Shown here: in pieces, positions 1 through 7,976 of the stretch
How positions within the stretch are numbered: position 1 is the first letter of the stretch
Layout of the letters: each line of letters opens with the position of its first letter
Assembly: GCF_036885605.1 (NCBI RefSeq)
Contig: NZ_CP142523.1
Coordinates: forward strand, 3,534,001-3,598,000
Direction: 5' to 3'
Source: Janthinobacterium sp. TB1-E2
GTDB taxonomy: Bacteria > Pseudomonadota > Gammaproteobacteria > Burkholderiales > Burkholderiaceae_D
DNA length: 64,000 bases
Program-made: the position numbers and the translations under genes
The notes under the pieces: generated by a model
The model's input: the letters and a program-made list of their open reading frames with translations, nothing else
Databases searched by the model: none
Told to the model about the DNA's origin: nothing

Positions 1-1230
1 ACCTTGGGCAAGCTCGAATACGATGTGAACGACAAGGTGACCGTGTTCGCCGATGTGGGCGGCACGCGCTCCGACGTGTCACGCTATTCGGACCAGACGC
101 CGACGATCACCAGCGCGGCCGGCGACATGACGGTCACGCCCATGAACTGGAAATTCCGCGTGCGGCGCGCCAGTGGCGACACGGGCGTGCGCACGCGCTT
201 TCGCACGGGCGGCGTCGAGCATGCGCTGGTCGTGATGGGCAATGTCTACCGCGACGAGTTTGGCAGCGTGAGCAATTCAGGCAAGCTCATCACCTCAAAC
301 ATCTACCATCCCGTGGCCGTGCCCGACCCCGGTATTGCCGCACCGGCTCGCGTGCCGAAGCTGTCCGCGTCCACCCTCTCCAGCCTGGCCGTGGCCGATA
401 CGCTGGACATGCTGGACCAGCGCGTGCAGCTGACCCTGGGCGTGCGCCGCCAGCTGGTCGAATCGAAAAACTACCACGCCACCAGCGGCGCGCTGACCAC
501 GCACTACAAGCAAGGTGCATTGACGCCGCTGGCCGGCATCGTTGTCAAGCCGCTGCGCCACGTGTCGCTGTATGCGAACTATATCGAGGGCCTGAGCAAG
601 GGCGATATCGCCCCGAACATCGCCGACAACGCGGGCCAGGTCTTCGCGCCCTACAAGAGCAAGCAGTATGAAGTGGGCACGAAGGCCGATTTCGGCGTCG
701 TGCTGGCGACCCTGGCCGTGTTTCAGGTGACCAAGCCCAGCGGCCAGCTGTATGGCAAGGTCTACAGCATGGATAGCGAGCAGCGCAACAGGGGCCTCGA
801 GCTGAACCTGTCCGGCGCCGCCAGCAAGACCGTGCGCCTGCTGGCCGGCATTACCCTGCTCGACGGGCGCCTGGTGAAGACCAACAACGCCGCCACCATG
901 GGCAAGCGCCCCGTGGGCGTGCCGACGTCGATGGCCAACCTGGGCGGCGAATGGGATCTGCCGCACTGGCCGGGCCTGACGGCCACGGGCGCCGTCAGCT
1001 ACACGAGCAAGCAGTTTGTGGATCAGACGAATCTGCAATCGGTGCCGTCGTGGACCAAGGTCGACCTGGGCTTGCGCTACCGCACGGCCATCGCCGGCAA
1101 GGCGACGACCTTGCGCGCCGGCTTGATGAACGCCTTCGACCGCCATTACTGGGCCGGCGTGGCCTCGTATGGCACCGTTTCGCAGTCGGCGCCCCGCACC
1201 ATGCAATTGTCGGCCGCCGTCGATTTCTGA
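1..1230 (+). CDS. TonB-dependent siderophore receptor, C-terminal part (5' end outside window)
   Basis: The reading frame is open from the left edge, so the plug domain and signal peptide lie outside. The visible ~409 residues alternate short polar turns with amphipathic strands, as in an outer-membrane beta-barrel, and include the motif LYANYIEGL and a C-terminal stretch ending in Phe, the usual recognition signal for barrel insertion. The run with KSKQYEVGTK followed by NRGLELNLSG is typical of siderophore receptors of the FhuE/FoxA type. Such proteins import ferric chelates using TonB-ExbBD energy. The ligand cannot be told from this part. The gene runs towards the merR-like gene on the other strand, 43 bp away, with no clear terminator between them. 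Confidence 0.85.
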   Translation, partial: TLGKLEYDVNDKVTVFADVGGTRSDVSRYSDQTPTITSAAGDMTVTPMNWKFRVRRASGDTGVRTRFRTGGVEHALVVMGNVYRDEFGSVSNSGKLITSNIYHPVAVPDPGIAAPARVPKLSASTLSSLAVADTLDMLDQRVQLTLGVRRQLVESKNYHATSGALTTHYKQGALTPLAGIVVKPLRHVSLYANYIEGLSKGDIAPNIADNAGQVFAPYKSKQYEVGTKADFGVVLATLAVFQVTKPSGQLYGKVYSMDSEQRNRGLELNLSGAASKTVRLLAGITLLDGRLVKTNNAATMGKRPVGVPTSMANLGGEWDLPHWPGLTATGAVSYTSKQFVDQTNLQSVPSWTKVDLGLRYRTAIAGKATTLRAGLMNAFDRHYWAGVASYGTVSQSAPRTMQLSAAVDF

Positions 1231-1273
1231 TTTGTCGATGCGCTTGCCGCGGGCTTGACTATCTTTCCTTGGT

Positions 1274-1690
1274 TTAATTTTTACTGCCTATGCCCATGCT
1301 TTCCATGACCCTGGCTGCATTGTCCTTGCAGTCCACATCGTCCGGTTTTGCATTGATCAGTTGAATCAGGGATAAAAGATGGGCCTTGTTCTGCGCCAGT
1401 CGCACTTCCAGCGATTCGATATCGGCAATCTTCTTTTTCAGTGCGGCCATCAGCTCATCATGTTTCCATGATGAGCTATCCTCGGGCAAGACTTGCTTGA
1501 TTTCGTCCAGGGAAAAGCCCGCCTGCTGCGCGTCGCTGATAATGGACAGTACCGCCACCGCTTCCAGAGGATAGTCGCGGTAGCCATTCGATTGCCGGCT
1601 CACGGCTTTCAACAGGCCCCTGGATTCGTAGAACCGAATCGTGGAGGCCGCCAAGCCGCTGCGCTTGGCCAATTCGCCAATTTTCATCAT
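1274..1690 (-). CDS. MerR family transcriptional regulator
   Basis: 138 aa. The N-terminus (KIGELAKRSGLAASTIRFYE) is a canonical MerR winged helix-turn-helix, followed by NGYRDYP and a C-terminal coiled coil of about 45 residues (DELMAALKKKIADIESLEVRL). The effector region is short and has one Cys (VDCKD), so it resembles redox- or small-molecule-responsive MerR proteins more than metal sensors with paired cysteines. The second Met (1687) is an alternative start. It is divergent from the OYE gene; both promoters have the 19-bp spacer with a dyad that MerR proteins untwist, so it probably controls itself and the OYE/decarboxylase pair. Confidence 0.9.
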   Translation of the reverse strand: MMKIGELAKRSGLAASTIRFYESRGLLKAVSRQSNGYRDYPLEAVAVLSIISDAQQAGFSLDEIKQVLPEDSSSWKHDELMAALKKKIADIESLEVRLAQNKAHLLSLIQLINAKPDDVDCKDNAARVMESMGIGSKN

Positions 1691-1744
1691 TTCCCCGCTG
1701 ATTTTTTGTGCGTGCCTGTCTGTGTCATCACGACGCCATGCTCA

Positions 1745-1775
1745 ACTATAAGCTTGAAGCCAGCTTGAATGTCAA
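1745..1775 (-). promoter_or_regulatory. MerR-type promoter/operator of the merR-like gene
   Basis: On the minus strand there is a consensus -35 TTGACA (1770-1775) and -10 TATAGT (1745-1750) separated by 19 bp (1751-1769). The spacer is TTCAAGCTGGCTTCAAGCT, an imperfect dyad. A 19-bp spacer with an internal dyad is the hallmark of promoters activated by MerR proteins. The spacer is nearly the same as that of the divergent promoter at 1824-1854. Confidence 0.7.
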
Positions 1776-1823
1776 GCGGCGGGTGATGGCGCAAGGGAGA
1801 TTGCAACTTTTTCGATTCAGGGC

Positions 1824-1854
1824 TTGACCTTCAAGTTAGCTTAAAGCTTATCGT
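1824..1854 (+). promoter_or_regulatory. MerR-type promoter/operator of the OYE/decarboxylase operon
   Basis: The -35 is TTGACC (1824-1829) and the -10 is TATCGT (1849-1854), with a 19-bp spacer TTCAAGTTAGCTTAAAGCT (1830-1848). CTTCAAGTTAGCTTAAAG matches its own reverse complement at 14 of 18 positions. It sits 28 bp upstream of the OYE start. The overlong spacer would make the promoter weak until a MerR protein distorts it. Confidence 0.75.
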
Positions 1855-1881
1855 GGGGCTATCGCAACCTTGGAGATCAGC

Positions 1882-3111
1882 ATGAAACCCTTTACCGCAC
1901 TGACATTACCCAACGGGACAGTCATTCCGAACCGTCTTGCCAAAGCCGCCATGGAAGAGAACATGGCCGACAAGGACCACGCGCCTTCGGACGAGCTGAT
2001 ACGCCTGTACCAGTCGTGGGCGGACGGTGGCGTAGGTCTGATGATCACCGGAAACGTGATGATCGACCGCCGCGCCATGACGGGACCCGGCGGCGTGGTG
2101 CTTGAGTCTGACGAATTTGGCGCCCGCTTCGAGCAATGGTCGCGCACCGCCCGGTCACGCGGCGCGCAGGTCTGGATGCAGATCAACCATCCAGGGCGCC
2201 AGATGCCCGCCGCCCTGGGACAGGAAACCATCGCACCGTCAGTTGTGCCCATGGACCTGGGCAACTTTTCAAAGCAATTTTCGGCGCCGCGCGCAATGAC
2301 GGAGGCCGACATTGCCGACGTGAAGCAGCGCTTTGTCAACAGCGCCCGGCTGGCGGAGCGCTTTGGCTTTACGGGCGTGCAAATCCATGCCGCGCACGGC
2401 TACCTGATCAGCCAGTTCCTCTCCCCTCTGACCAACCAGCGCACCGACCGCTGGGGCGGTTCGCTGGGAAACCGGGCGCGGCTGCTGGTCGACGTCGTCA
2501 AGGAGGTGCGGCAAGCCGTGGGCAAAGGCTTTGCCGTTGCCGTGAAGCTCAATTCGGCGGATTTCCAGAAAGGCGGCTTCAGTTCGGATGACGCCAAGCA
2601 GGTCGTTTCCATGCTCAATACCCTGGGTGTCGACCTGATTGAATTGTCCGGCGGCAGTTATGAAGCCCCTGCCATGCACGGCCAGACCCGCGACGGCCGC
2701 ACCCTGGCCCGCGAAGCCTATTTCCTCGAGTTCGCCAAGGATATCGCCACGGTGGCCAGCATGCCCATCATGGTGACGGGCGGCATACGCCGCTACCAGG
2801 TGGTGCAACAAGTGCTGGACAGCGGCATTGCCATGGCGGGCATGGGAACGGCCTTGGCGCTCGACCCGCAACTGCCTGAAGCATGGCGTTCCGATCAATC
2901 GGCAAGCCCCTTGCTCCGGGCCATCACCTGGAAAAACAAGGTGCTGTCGTCCATCGCCTATATGGCGATGGTCAAGTATCAGCTGCGGCGCCTGAGCCAG
3001 GGCAAGCATACCCGGCCCAACGTGGCACCTGCGCTGGCGCTATTGATACAGCAATGGGACACCACCATCCGGAACCGGCAGTATCGCCGCCGGATGCATA
3101 GCGGCTTTTAA
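1882..3111 (+). CDS. NADH:flavin oxidoreductase, Old Yellow Enzyme family
   Basis: 409 aa. The start is set at ATG 1882 because GGAG lies 7 nt upstream; an in-frame TTG at 1870 has no such support. The protein is an FMN TIM barrel with the family landmarks: NRLAKAAMEE at the N-terminus, an HPGRQ strand, GVQIHAAHGYLISQFLSP (substrate His pair region), NQRTDRWGG, VKLNSADF and MVTGGIR near the FMN phosphate site. These enzymes reduce alpha,beta-unsaturated carbonyls with NAD(P)H. There is an extra C-terminal region of about 60 residues (KNKVLSSIAYMAMVKYQLRRLSQG). It is followed 37 bp later by a decarboxylase-like gene in the same probable MerR-controlled operon. The substrate is unknown. Confidence 0.92.
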   Translation: MKPFTALTLPNGTVIPNRLAKAAMEENMADKDHAPSDELIRLYQSWADGGVGLMITGNVMIDRRAMTGPGGVVLESDEFGARFEQWSRTARSRGAQVWMQINHPGRQMPAALGQETIAPSVVPMDLGNFSKQFSAPRAMTEADIADVKQRFVNSARLAERFGFTGVQIHAAHGYLISQFLSPLTNQRTDRWGGSLGNRARLLVDVVKEVRQAVGKGFAVAVKLNSADFQKGGFSSDDAKQVVSMLNTLGVDLIELSGGSYEAPAMHGQTRDGRTLAREAYFLEFAKDIATVASMPIMVTGGIRRYQVVQQVLDSGIAMAGMGTALALDPQLPEAWRSDQSASPLLRAITWKNKVLSSIAYMAMVKYQLRRLSQGKHTRPNVAPALALLIQQWDTTIRNRQYRRRMHSGF

Positions 3112-3148
3112 TGGAGTTTTTCCCAATCAAACATGGAAGGTGAAAGCA

Positions 3149-4138
3149 ATGAACATGAAAATCGCCGCGGCGGTATCCGCATTGGTATTGAGTATTGCCA
3201 CAAGCCCGTCCCGGGCGGAACACGCTGTCGAAAACAGGCAGCTCATCATTGATATCGCGGGACATGCCGTCCCGGTGGCCGCTGGCGGCCTGTATCACCG
3301 CTTTCGCTCGAATCCGCCTTTGTCCGTCATCGCAGCGGAAGCGCCGGAGCTTGACCTGAGCTGGTTCAAGGAGATGCAAAAAGAAAAGGTGTCCATCGGC
3401 TTTGACTCGTATTCGCCGAACTTCTATTACAGGAACCGCAAGATCACGGCCGTATTTACGGCCGACCTCGCGCGCTTGAAGGAGCTGATGCCGGCAGACA
3501 TACTGAAGCAAGTCCAGCCGCTGCAAGTGTGGCCAGGCCGGGGCGCGGTGGCATTGACGGCCTATGCGTATGAGTATTGCGACAACGACAGCTACAATGA
3601 AATTTCATTGGCGATTGTCACCAGCAAGCCGGGCAGCGCCAGCTTTGGCCCGTTCACCTTGCTGGGCCAATCGCTGTCCAAGGATTTCTGGGGCTATGTG
3701 CTCAAGCTTCCCGTCAACACGGAACTGGCCAGGGTGCGTGGCGTGGTTGGCTACAATCTGCCCAAGTGGCTGACCGGTATCGAGGTGAAGGAAACGGACG
3801 CAAGCGTTTCCTTTGAAGTCATCGATAGCGCAACGGGCAAGCTCGATTTTGTTTTTGCAGGCAAAAAACTGGGCGACCTGTCGCACACGGCCGATGTGGT
3901 GAGCAACAGCTTCACCAACAAGGATGGCACCGGGAAACTCACGTATGGTTATGCCATTTCCCGCCAGCTCAGTCATGCATCGAGCACGAGCGCGGATGCG
4001 GTCGACCTGAAGCTGGGCGACGGCAGCTTCTCCACCTATATCAAGTCATTGAAGCTGGGGAAGATGATGAAATATGAATACGTGCCGGAATTTCAAGGCG
4101 CGCTGTATGCGCCGAAGCCATTATTGACAGGTCATTAA
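3149..4138 (+). CDS. acetoacetate decarboxylase (ADC) family protein, exported
   Basis: 329 aa. The start at ATG 3149 is supported by AAGGTG 7 nt upstream. A signal peptide (MKIAAAVSALVLSIATSPSRA) precedes a mature domain of ADC type: FYYRNRKITAVFTADLARLKELMPA, then YAYEYCDNDSYNEISLAI, which matches the family Y-x-E segment, and VVGYNLPKW. Classical ADC is cytosolic and uses a Schiff-base Lys; an exported form suggests another substrate or a non-decarboxylase role. A Lys is present in the expected central region (RKITAV), but I cannot confirm that it is catalytic. Operon partner of the OYE gene. Confidence 0.75.
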   Translation: MNMKIAAAVSALVLSIATSPSRAEHAVENRQLIIDIAGHAVPVAAGGLYHRFRSNPPLSVIAAEAPELDLSWFKEMQKEKVSIGFDSYSPNFYYRNRKITAVFTADLARLKELMPADILKQVQPLQVWPGRGAVALTAYAYEYCDNDSYNEISLAIVTSKPGSASFGPFTLLGQSLSKDFWGYVLKLPVNTELARVRGVVGYNLPKWLTGIEVKETDASVSFEVIDSATGKLDFVFAGKKLGDLSHTADVVSNSFTNKDGTGKLTYGYAISRQLSHASSTSADAVDLKLGDGSFSTYIKSLKLGKMMKYEYVPEFQGALYAPKPLLTGH

Positions 4139-4157
4139 CAAACAGGCCATTAACAAC

Positions 4158-4889
4158 CTACTCGCCCGGCGTTTCGTGATCCATGGCCGCCGTGGCAAGG
4201 GCGCGCACGTCAAGCGGCATGGACTCCTTGCGCTCGCTGTAGCGGCTGGTCAGGTAATCGGAGCGGTCGCGCACCACCAGGGTGAATTTATACAGTTCTT
4301 CCATGACGTCGACCAGGCGGTCGTAGTATGGCGACGGCTTCATGCGGTCGTTGTCGTCGAACTCCTGGTATGCCTTGGCAACGGATGACTGGTTCGGGAT
4401 CGTCACCATGCGCATCCAGCGGCCCAGCACGCGCAAGCCGTTGACGGCGTTGAACGATTGCGAGCCGCCCGACACTTGCATCACTGCCAGGGTCCGCCCC
4501 TGCGTCGGGCGCACGCTGCCCATTTCCAGCGGCAGCCAGTCGATCTGCGACTTGAACACGCCCGTCACGGCGCCATGGCGTTCCGGGCTGCACCAGACCT
4601 GGCCTTCCGACCACAGCGACAGTTCGCGCAGCTCCTGCACCTTGGGATGGTCGGGACTGACGCTGTCGACCATGGGCAAGCCATGCGGGTCGAACACCCG
4701 CGTCTCGGCGCCGAAATGCTGGAGCAGCCGCTCCGCCTCCAGGGTCAGCAAGCGGCTGAACGAGCGTTCACGCAGCGAGCCATACAGCAAGAGGATGCGC
4801 GGTGGATGCGTGGCCACCGTCGGCGGCGCAAGTTTATCGAGGGTCGGCGTATCGAGGTGGGCGTCGCTGATGTTGGGCAAGTTATTCAT
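4158..4889 (-). CDS. arsH: ArsH-type NADPH-dependent FMN reductase
   Basis: 243 aa. The start is chosen at 4889 (MNNLPNISD) because AAAGGA lies just upstream on the minus strand; a longer frame reaches 4931. The flavodoxin-like core shows the FMN phosphate loop [14 protein letters not shown], and further [20 protein letters not shown] and [16 protein letters not shown], all diagnostic of ArsH. ArsH oxidises trivalent methyl- and phenyl-arsenicals and has quinone/azo reductase activity. No other ars gene (arsR, arsB, arsC) is in view, so it may work as a stand-alone organoarsenical or quinone detoxifier. Confidence 0.9.
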   Translation of the reverse strand: MNNLPNISDAHLDTPTLDKLAPPTVATHPPRILLLYGSLRERSFSRLLTLEAERLLQHFGAETRVFDPHGLPMVDSVSPDHPKVQELRELSLWSEGQVWCSPERHGAVTGVFKSQIDWLPLEMGSVRPTQGRTLAVMQVSGGSQSFNAVNGLRVLGRWMRMVTIPNQSSVAKAYQEFDDNDRMKPSPYYDRLVDVMEELYKFTLVVRDRSDYLTSRYSERKESMPLDVRALATAAMDHETPGE

Positions 4890-5075
4890 GGTAAATCCTT
4901 TCTTGATTAGCTCAGGCGTAGTGCCGGCCAACGCGGCGATAATTAATTCTATAATTCCATAATAATCGAAACATGAAATTGATGTAAACCTGTTTTTCTG
5001 CGTACTTGGTACCTGGAAAGACTGTTTGACATGGGATCCGTCGAGACCAAGTGCAGGCCTCGACGAAGCGCCGCA

Positions 5076-6341
5076 TTACATTGTCACAACATCGCCATCG
5101 CGACGAATTTCGTCTGCCTGCACACTTTCATGCTCACACTGGTCTTTTGCCTTCGGGGCAAAACGCAGAATCAGGCAAGCAACGATGGCCGACAGGAGAG
5201 AGCCAAGCAGGATGCCGATCTTGGCTTCCTCGACATACGCTGGATGGCCAGGAAATGCCAGCCCACTGATGAACAGGCTCATCGTAAAACCGATACCGCA
5301 AAGCATCGAGACCGCATAAATTTGCAGCCAGGTGCTGCCGCGTGGCTTGCCAGCAAGTCCACTCTTGACCGCCAGCATGACACCAGCGAACACGCCCAGT
5401 TGCTTGCCGAGGAAAAGACCTGCGGCAATGCCAAGCGGGAGCGGCGCCCACATGGCTGATGGCGAGAGTCCGGCGAACGAGACGCCAGCGTTGACGAAAC
5501 CGAATACCGGGACGATCAGGAAACCGACCCATGGATGCAAGGCGTGTTCGAGCCGGTGCAGGGGCGAATCAGGCGCATCCGGCGTGCCTGGGGATGGAAT
5601 GTAGGGGATCAGGAAGGCGCCCACCACGCCGGCGATCGTTGCGTGCACGCCGGAGAGCAGCGTGACATACCATAGCAGGGCCAGGCCGATCAGATACGGC
5701 CATAGTTTCATCACGCGAAGCTTGTTCAAGGCAAATAACACCACGACGATGGCGGCCGCGGCGGCAAGTGCGCCGGCATTGATGGAGGCGGTATAGAAAA
5801 CGGCGATGATGGCGACGGCGCCCATGTCATCGATAATGGCCACTGAAACAAGCAGCAATTTCAAGGACAAGGGGGCATGGCGTCCAAGCAGCGCCAGCAC
5901 TCCCATGGCGAACGCGATGTCCGTCGCGGCAGGTATCGCCCAGCCATTCATCAGCAAGGGCTGTTTCGCAGTGAGTAAAACGTAGATTGCGGCCGGGAAT
6001 GCCATCCCCAGCAGTGCCGGCAATGCCGGCAGGCGTCGCTGCTCCCACGTCGAGAGCCGGCCATCGACCAGTTCCCGTTTGATCTCGAGCCCGACCAGGA
6101 GGAAAAAGACCGCCATCAGCCCGTCGTTGACCCAGAGGTGGGTTGTCATCGGGCCCAGTTTGTCGCTGAGCACGGGACCTGTTTGCCAATGCAGAAAATG
6201 CTGGTAGACGCCGGCCAGCGGACTGTTGGCGATAATCAGGGCGGCAACGGCCGCTGCCATCAGCAGGATCCCGCCCGCCGCGTCGCTGGCGAGAAAGCGC
6301 TGTAGAACGGAATGGTGTTTCGGGGATGCAGTGGTGCTCAT
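5076..6341 (-). CDS. nhaA: Na+/H+ antiporter NhaA
   Basis: 421 aa, as expected for NhaA (about 390-440). The start at 6341 has AAGGAG 8 nt upstream on the minus strand. There are about twelve hydrophobic segments and the family motifs FFLLVGLEIKRELVDG, IPAATDIAFAMGVLALLG (the ATDIAF aspartate region) and VAIIDDMGAVAIIA with the Asp pair that binds Na+ and protons. Inner-membrane electrogenic antiporter that expels Na+/Li+ and controls pH. Its start overlaps the stop of a possible 74-codon leader ORF (ATGA), and a structured leader lies upstream. Confidence 0.95.
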   Translation of the reverse strand: MSTTASPKHHSVLQRFLASDAAGGILLMAAAVAALIIANSPLAGVYQHFLHWQTGPVLSDKLGPMTTHLWVNDGLMAVFFLLVGLEIKRELVDGRLSTWEQRRLPALPALLGMAFPAAIYVLLTAKQPLLMNGWAIPAATDIAFAMGVLALLGRHAPLSLKLLLVSVAIIDDMGAVAIIAVFYTASINAGALAAAAAIVVVLFALNKLRVMKLWPYLIGLALLWYVTLLSGVHATIAGVVGAFLIPYIPSPGTPDAPDSPLHRLEHALHPWVGFLIVPVFGFVNAGVSFAGLSPSAMWAPLPLGIAAGLFLGKQLGVFAGVMLAVKSGLAGKPRGSTWLQIYAVSMLCGIGFTMSLFISGLAFPGHPAYVEEAKIGILLGSLLSAIVACLILRFAPKAKDQCEHESVQADEIRRDGDVVTM

Positions 6342-6562
6342 GCCGTATGCTCCTTGAACGAATGGATGTCCACGACGCGCCAGGCCGTCCGGGCGCAAGC
6401 ACGCTCGGCGAGATCAATGACGGAAGAAGTGCCAATACAAGCGCAAGCACAAGCAGGCCGGGCAGGCGTAGACGAGGAGTGGGAAAGGGAAAAGACAGCG
6501 CCCGCGGAAAGCGGTGCTTCAATCAGTTGACGCCAATAGAGATGGAACGCTGCGCGCATCAT
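6338..6562 (-). CDS. possible small upstream ORF translationally coupled to nhaA
   Basis: 74 codons starting ATGATG at 6562/6559 with GAGG 4-7 nt upstream, right after a 10-bp hairpin in the nhaA leader. Its TGA overlaps the nhaA ATG (ATGA), a common coupling arrangement. The product (MMRAAFHLYWRQLIEAPL...) resembles no family I know, is Cys/Ala/Ser-rich in the middle (ACACACIG) and has no clear membrane segment. It could be a regulatory leader peptide, a real small protein, or a chance frame in GC-rich DNA. Only position and ribosome binding site support it. Confidence 0.35.
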   Translation of the reverse strand: MMRAAFHLYWRQLIEAPLSAGAVFSLSHSSSTPARPACACACIGTSSVIDLAERACARTAWRVVDIHSFKEHTA

Positions 6563-6571
6563 AAAACCTCA

Positions 6572-6613
6572 CGGAAAACGAAAATGTCGTTCTCCGTATT
6601 CGGGGTAGCCCCG
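6572..6613 (-). promoter_or_regulatory. structured 5' leader of the nhaA transcript (candidate cation-responsive RNA)
   Basis: On the minus strand the predicted transcript (start near 6634) contains CGGGGCTACCCCG (6601-6613, 5-bp stem) followed by a 25-nt hairpin at 6572-6596 with a 10-bp stem (one G-U) and CATTT loop, ending just before GAGG. Li+/Na+-responsive RNAs are known upstream of nhaA genes in other bacteria. I cannot match this leader to those consensus structures by eye, so this is only a candidate. Confidence 0.35.
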
Positions 6614-6640
6614 GGCGCACGCAGCACACGCCGAGTTGTC

Positions 6641-6669
6641 ATTATACCTCAGGCCCGGCTTTCCTTCAA
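6641..6669 (-). promoter_or_regulatory. sigma-70 promoter of nhaA
   Basis: Minus strand: -35 TTGAAG (6664-6669), 17-bp spacer, -10 TATAAT (6641-6646, perfect consensus). The predicted start near 6634 gives a leader of about 290 nt before nhaA, long enough to hold the hairpins and the small ORF. Confidence 0.7.
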
Positions 6670-6726
6670 CGCGACAGCAGCGGACTGAATCGTCCTTCAA
6701 GGTGGCTGGCTTCCCGCTCAGTATGT

Positions 6727-6740
6727 TGATGTAGATCAAT
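6727..6740 (+). promoter_or_regulatory. FNR/Anr-type binding site upstream of adhP
   Basis: TTGATGTAGATCAA is a perfect match to the FNR consensus TTGAT-N4-ATCAA. A possible -10 (TATGAT, 6768-6773) lies downstream and would put the site near -46 to -42, close to the class II activating position. It is the only clear regulatory site between nhaA and the alcohol dehydrogenase and points toward the latter. Confidence 0.7.
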
Positions 6741-6846
6741 CAATTTTTGTATCGTGTGCAGCAGAATATGATCATTCGCAAGCTTCTGTTCAGCAAATCA
6801 TGGCTTGCGCCCTGCTCTACGCCCTACCCACTTCATAAGGAATACC

Positions 6847-7884
6847 ATGACACCCACTACCATGAAAGCCGCCGTTGTCGAGCAACTGGGCCAGCCGCTG
6901 GTGCTGCGCGAGGTGCCCGTGCCGGTGCCCGGTCCCGGCCAGATCCTCGTCAAGACGGAAGCGTGCGGCGTTTGCCACACGGACTTGCATGCGGCGCGCG
7001 GCGACTGGCCCGTCAAGCCGTCGCCGCCGTTCATCCCCGGCCACGAAGGCATCGGCCTGGTGGTGGCCGTGGGCACGGGCGTGACCGAGGTGCAGCTGGG
7101 CGACCGGGTCGGCGTGCCCTGGCTCTATTCGGCTTGCGGCCATTGCGAACATTGCCTGGCGGCCTGGGAAACCGTGTGCGCCGAAGCGCAGTTCGGCGGC
7201 TACACCAAGAATGGCGGCTTTGCCGAATACATCCTGGCCGACCCGCGCTACGTCGCGCATATCCCGGCGGGACTGTCCGCCGTGCAGGCCGCTCCCATCA
7301 TCTGCGCCGGCGTGACCAGCTACAAGGGCATCAAGGAAACGGGCGCGCGGCCGGGCGAATGGCTGGCCGTGTCCGGCATCGGCGGACTCGGTCACCTGGC
7401 CATCGAATATGCGCTGGCCATGGGCTTGCGCGTGGCGGCCGTCGACATCGATGACGGCAAGCTGGAGCACGCGCGCGCCCTCGGCGCCGAAGTGACCATC
7501 AATGCGCGCCAGGGCGACCCCGTCGCGGCCTTGCGCGAAGCGACCGGGGGCGGCGCCCACGGCGTGCTGATCACGGCGCCGTCGCTCGACGCCTTCCAGC
7601 AAGGCGTGGCGATGACGCGCAAGCGCGGCACCTGCGTGCTCGTCGGCTTGCCGCCAGGCGACTTCCCGACGCCGCTGTTCGACGTCGTCGCCAATTGCGT
7701 GACGATACGCGGCTCTTTTGTGGGCACGCGCCAGGACATGGCCGAGGCGCTCGCCTTTGCCGCCACGGGCAAGGTCAAGGCCGACGTGGAATTGCAGCCG
7801 CTATCGGCCATCAACGAGATCTTCAGCCGCCTGGAACACGGCAAGGTTGCCGCGCGCGTCGTGCTCGATTTCAGCGCGAAGTAA
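6847..7884 (+). CDS. adhP: zinc-dependent alcohol dehydrogenase, AdhP type
   Basis: 345 aa. The start ATG 6847 has AAGGA 5 nt upstream. It has the catalytic zinc site (EACGVCHTDLHAARGDWP, then PGHEGIGLV), the structural zinc Cys cluster (SACGHCEHCLAAWETVC) and the NAD-binding Rossmann loop GIGGLGHLAIEYA. It oxidises ethanol or reduces acetaldehyde with NAD(H), cytosolic. The FNR-type site upstream suggests induction when oxygen is low, consistent with a fermentative role. A perfect inverted repeat (7916-7934) follows the gene. Confidence 0.95.
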   Translation: MTPTTMKAAVVEQLGQPLVLREVPVPVPGPGQILVKTEACGVCHTDLHAARGDWPVKPSPPFIPGHEGIGLVVAVGTGVTEVQLGDRVGVPWLYSACGHCEHCLAAWETVCAEAQFGGYTKNGGFAEYILADPRYVAHIPAGLSAVQAAPIICAGVTSYKGIKETGARPGEWLAVSGIGGLGHLAIEYALAMGLRVAAVDIDDGKLEHARALGAEVTINARQGDPVAALREATGGGAHGVLITAPSLDAFQQGVAMTRKRGTCVLVGLPPGDFPTPLFDVVANCVTIRGSFVGTRQDMAEALAFAATGKVKADVELQPLSAINEIFSRLEHGKVAARVVLDFSAK

Positions 7885-7915
7885 ACGCGACGCCAGCATT
7901 CCGGTGTGTCGTGCG

Positions 7916-7934
7916 ACGGCAATTTAATTGCCGT
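7916..7934 (+). terminator. inverted repeat after adhP, possible terminator
   Basis: ACGGCAATT-T-AATTGCCGT, 9-nt arms around one base, 31 bp after the adhP stop. The following sequence (TGTTATGATGG) has only a weak T run, so it may be a weak terminator or a regulator site for the next gene. Confidence 0.4.
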
Positions 7935-7936
7935 TG

Positions 7937-7955
7937 TTATGATGGCTTATCATAA
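7937..7955 (+). promoter_or_regulatory. inverted repeat in the promoter region of the 7977 gene
   Basis: TTATGAT-N5-ATCATAA has perfect 7-nt arms and lies 21 bp before the start codon. A loose promoter (TTGCCG at 7928, 17 bp, CATAAA at 7951) overlaps it, so it looks like an operator of an unidentified regulator. Confidence 0.35.
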
Positions 7956-7976
7956 AAATACAACAAGGACACACCG

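Noticed and set aside
5827..6522. minus-strand frame with a hydrophobic stretch (LLVLALVLALLPSLI) upstream of nhaA
   Set aside because: It runs far into nhaA in the wrong frame; the hydrophobic run is short and there is no good ribosome site.
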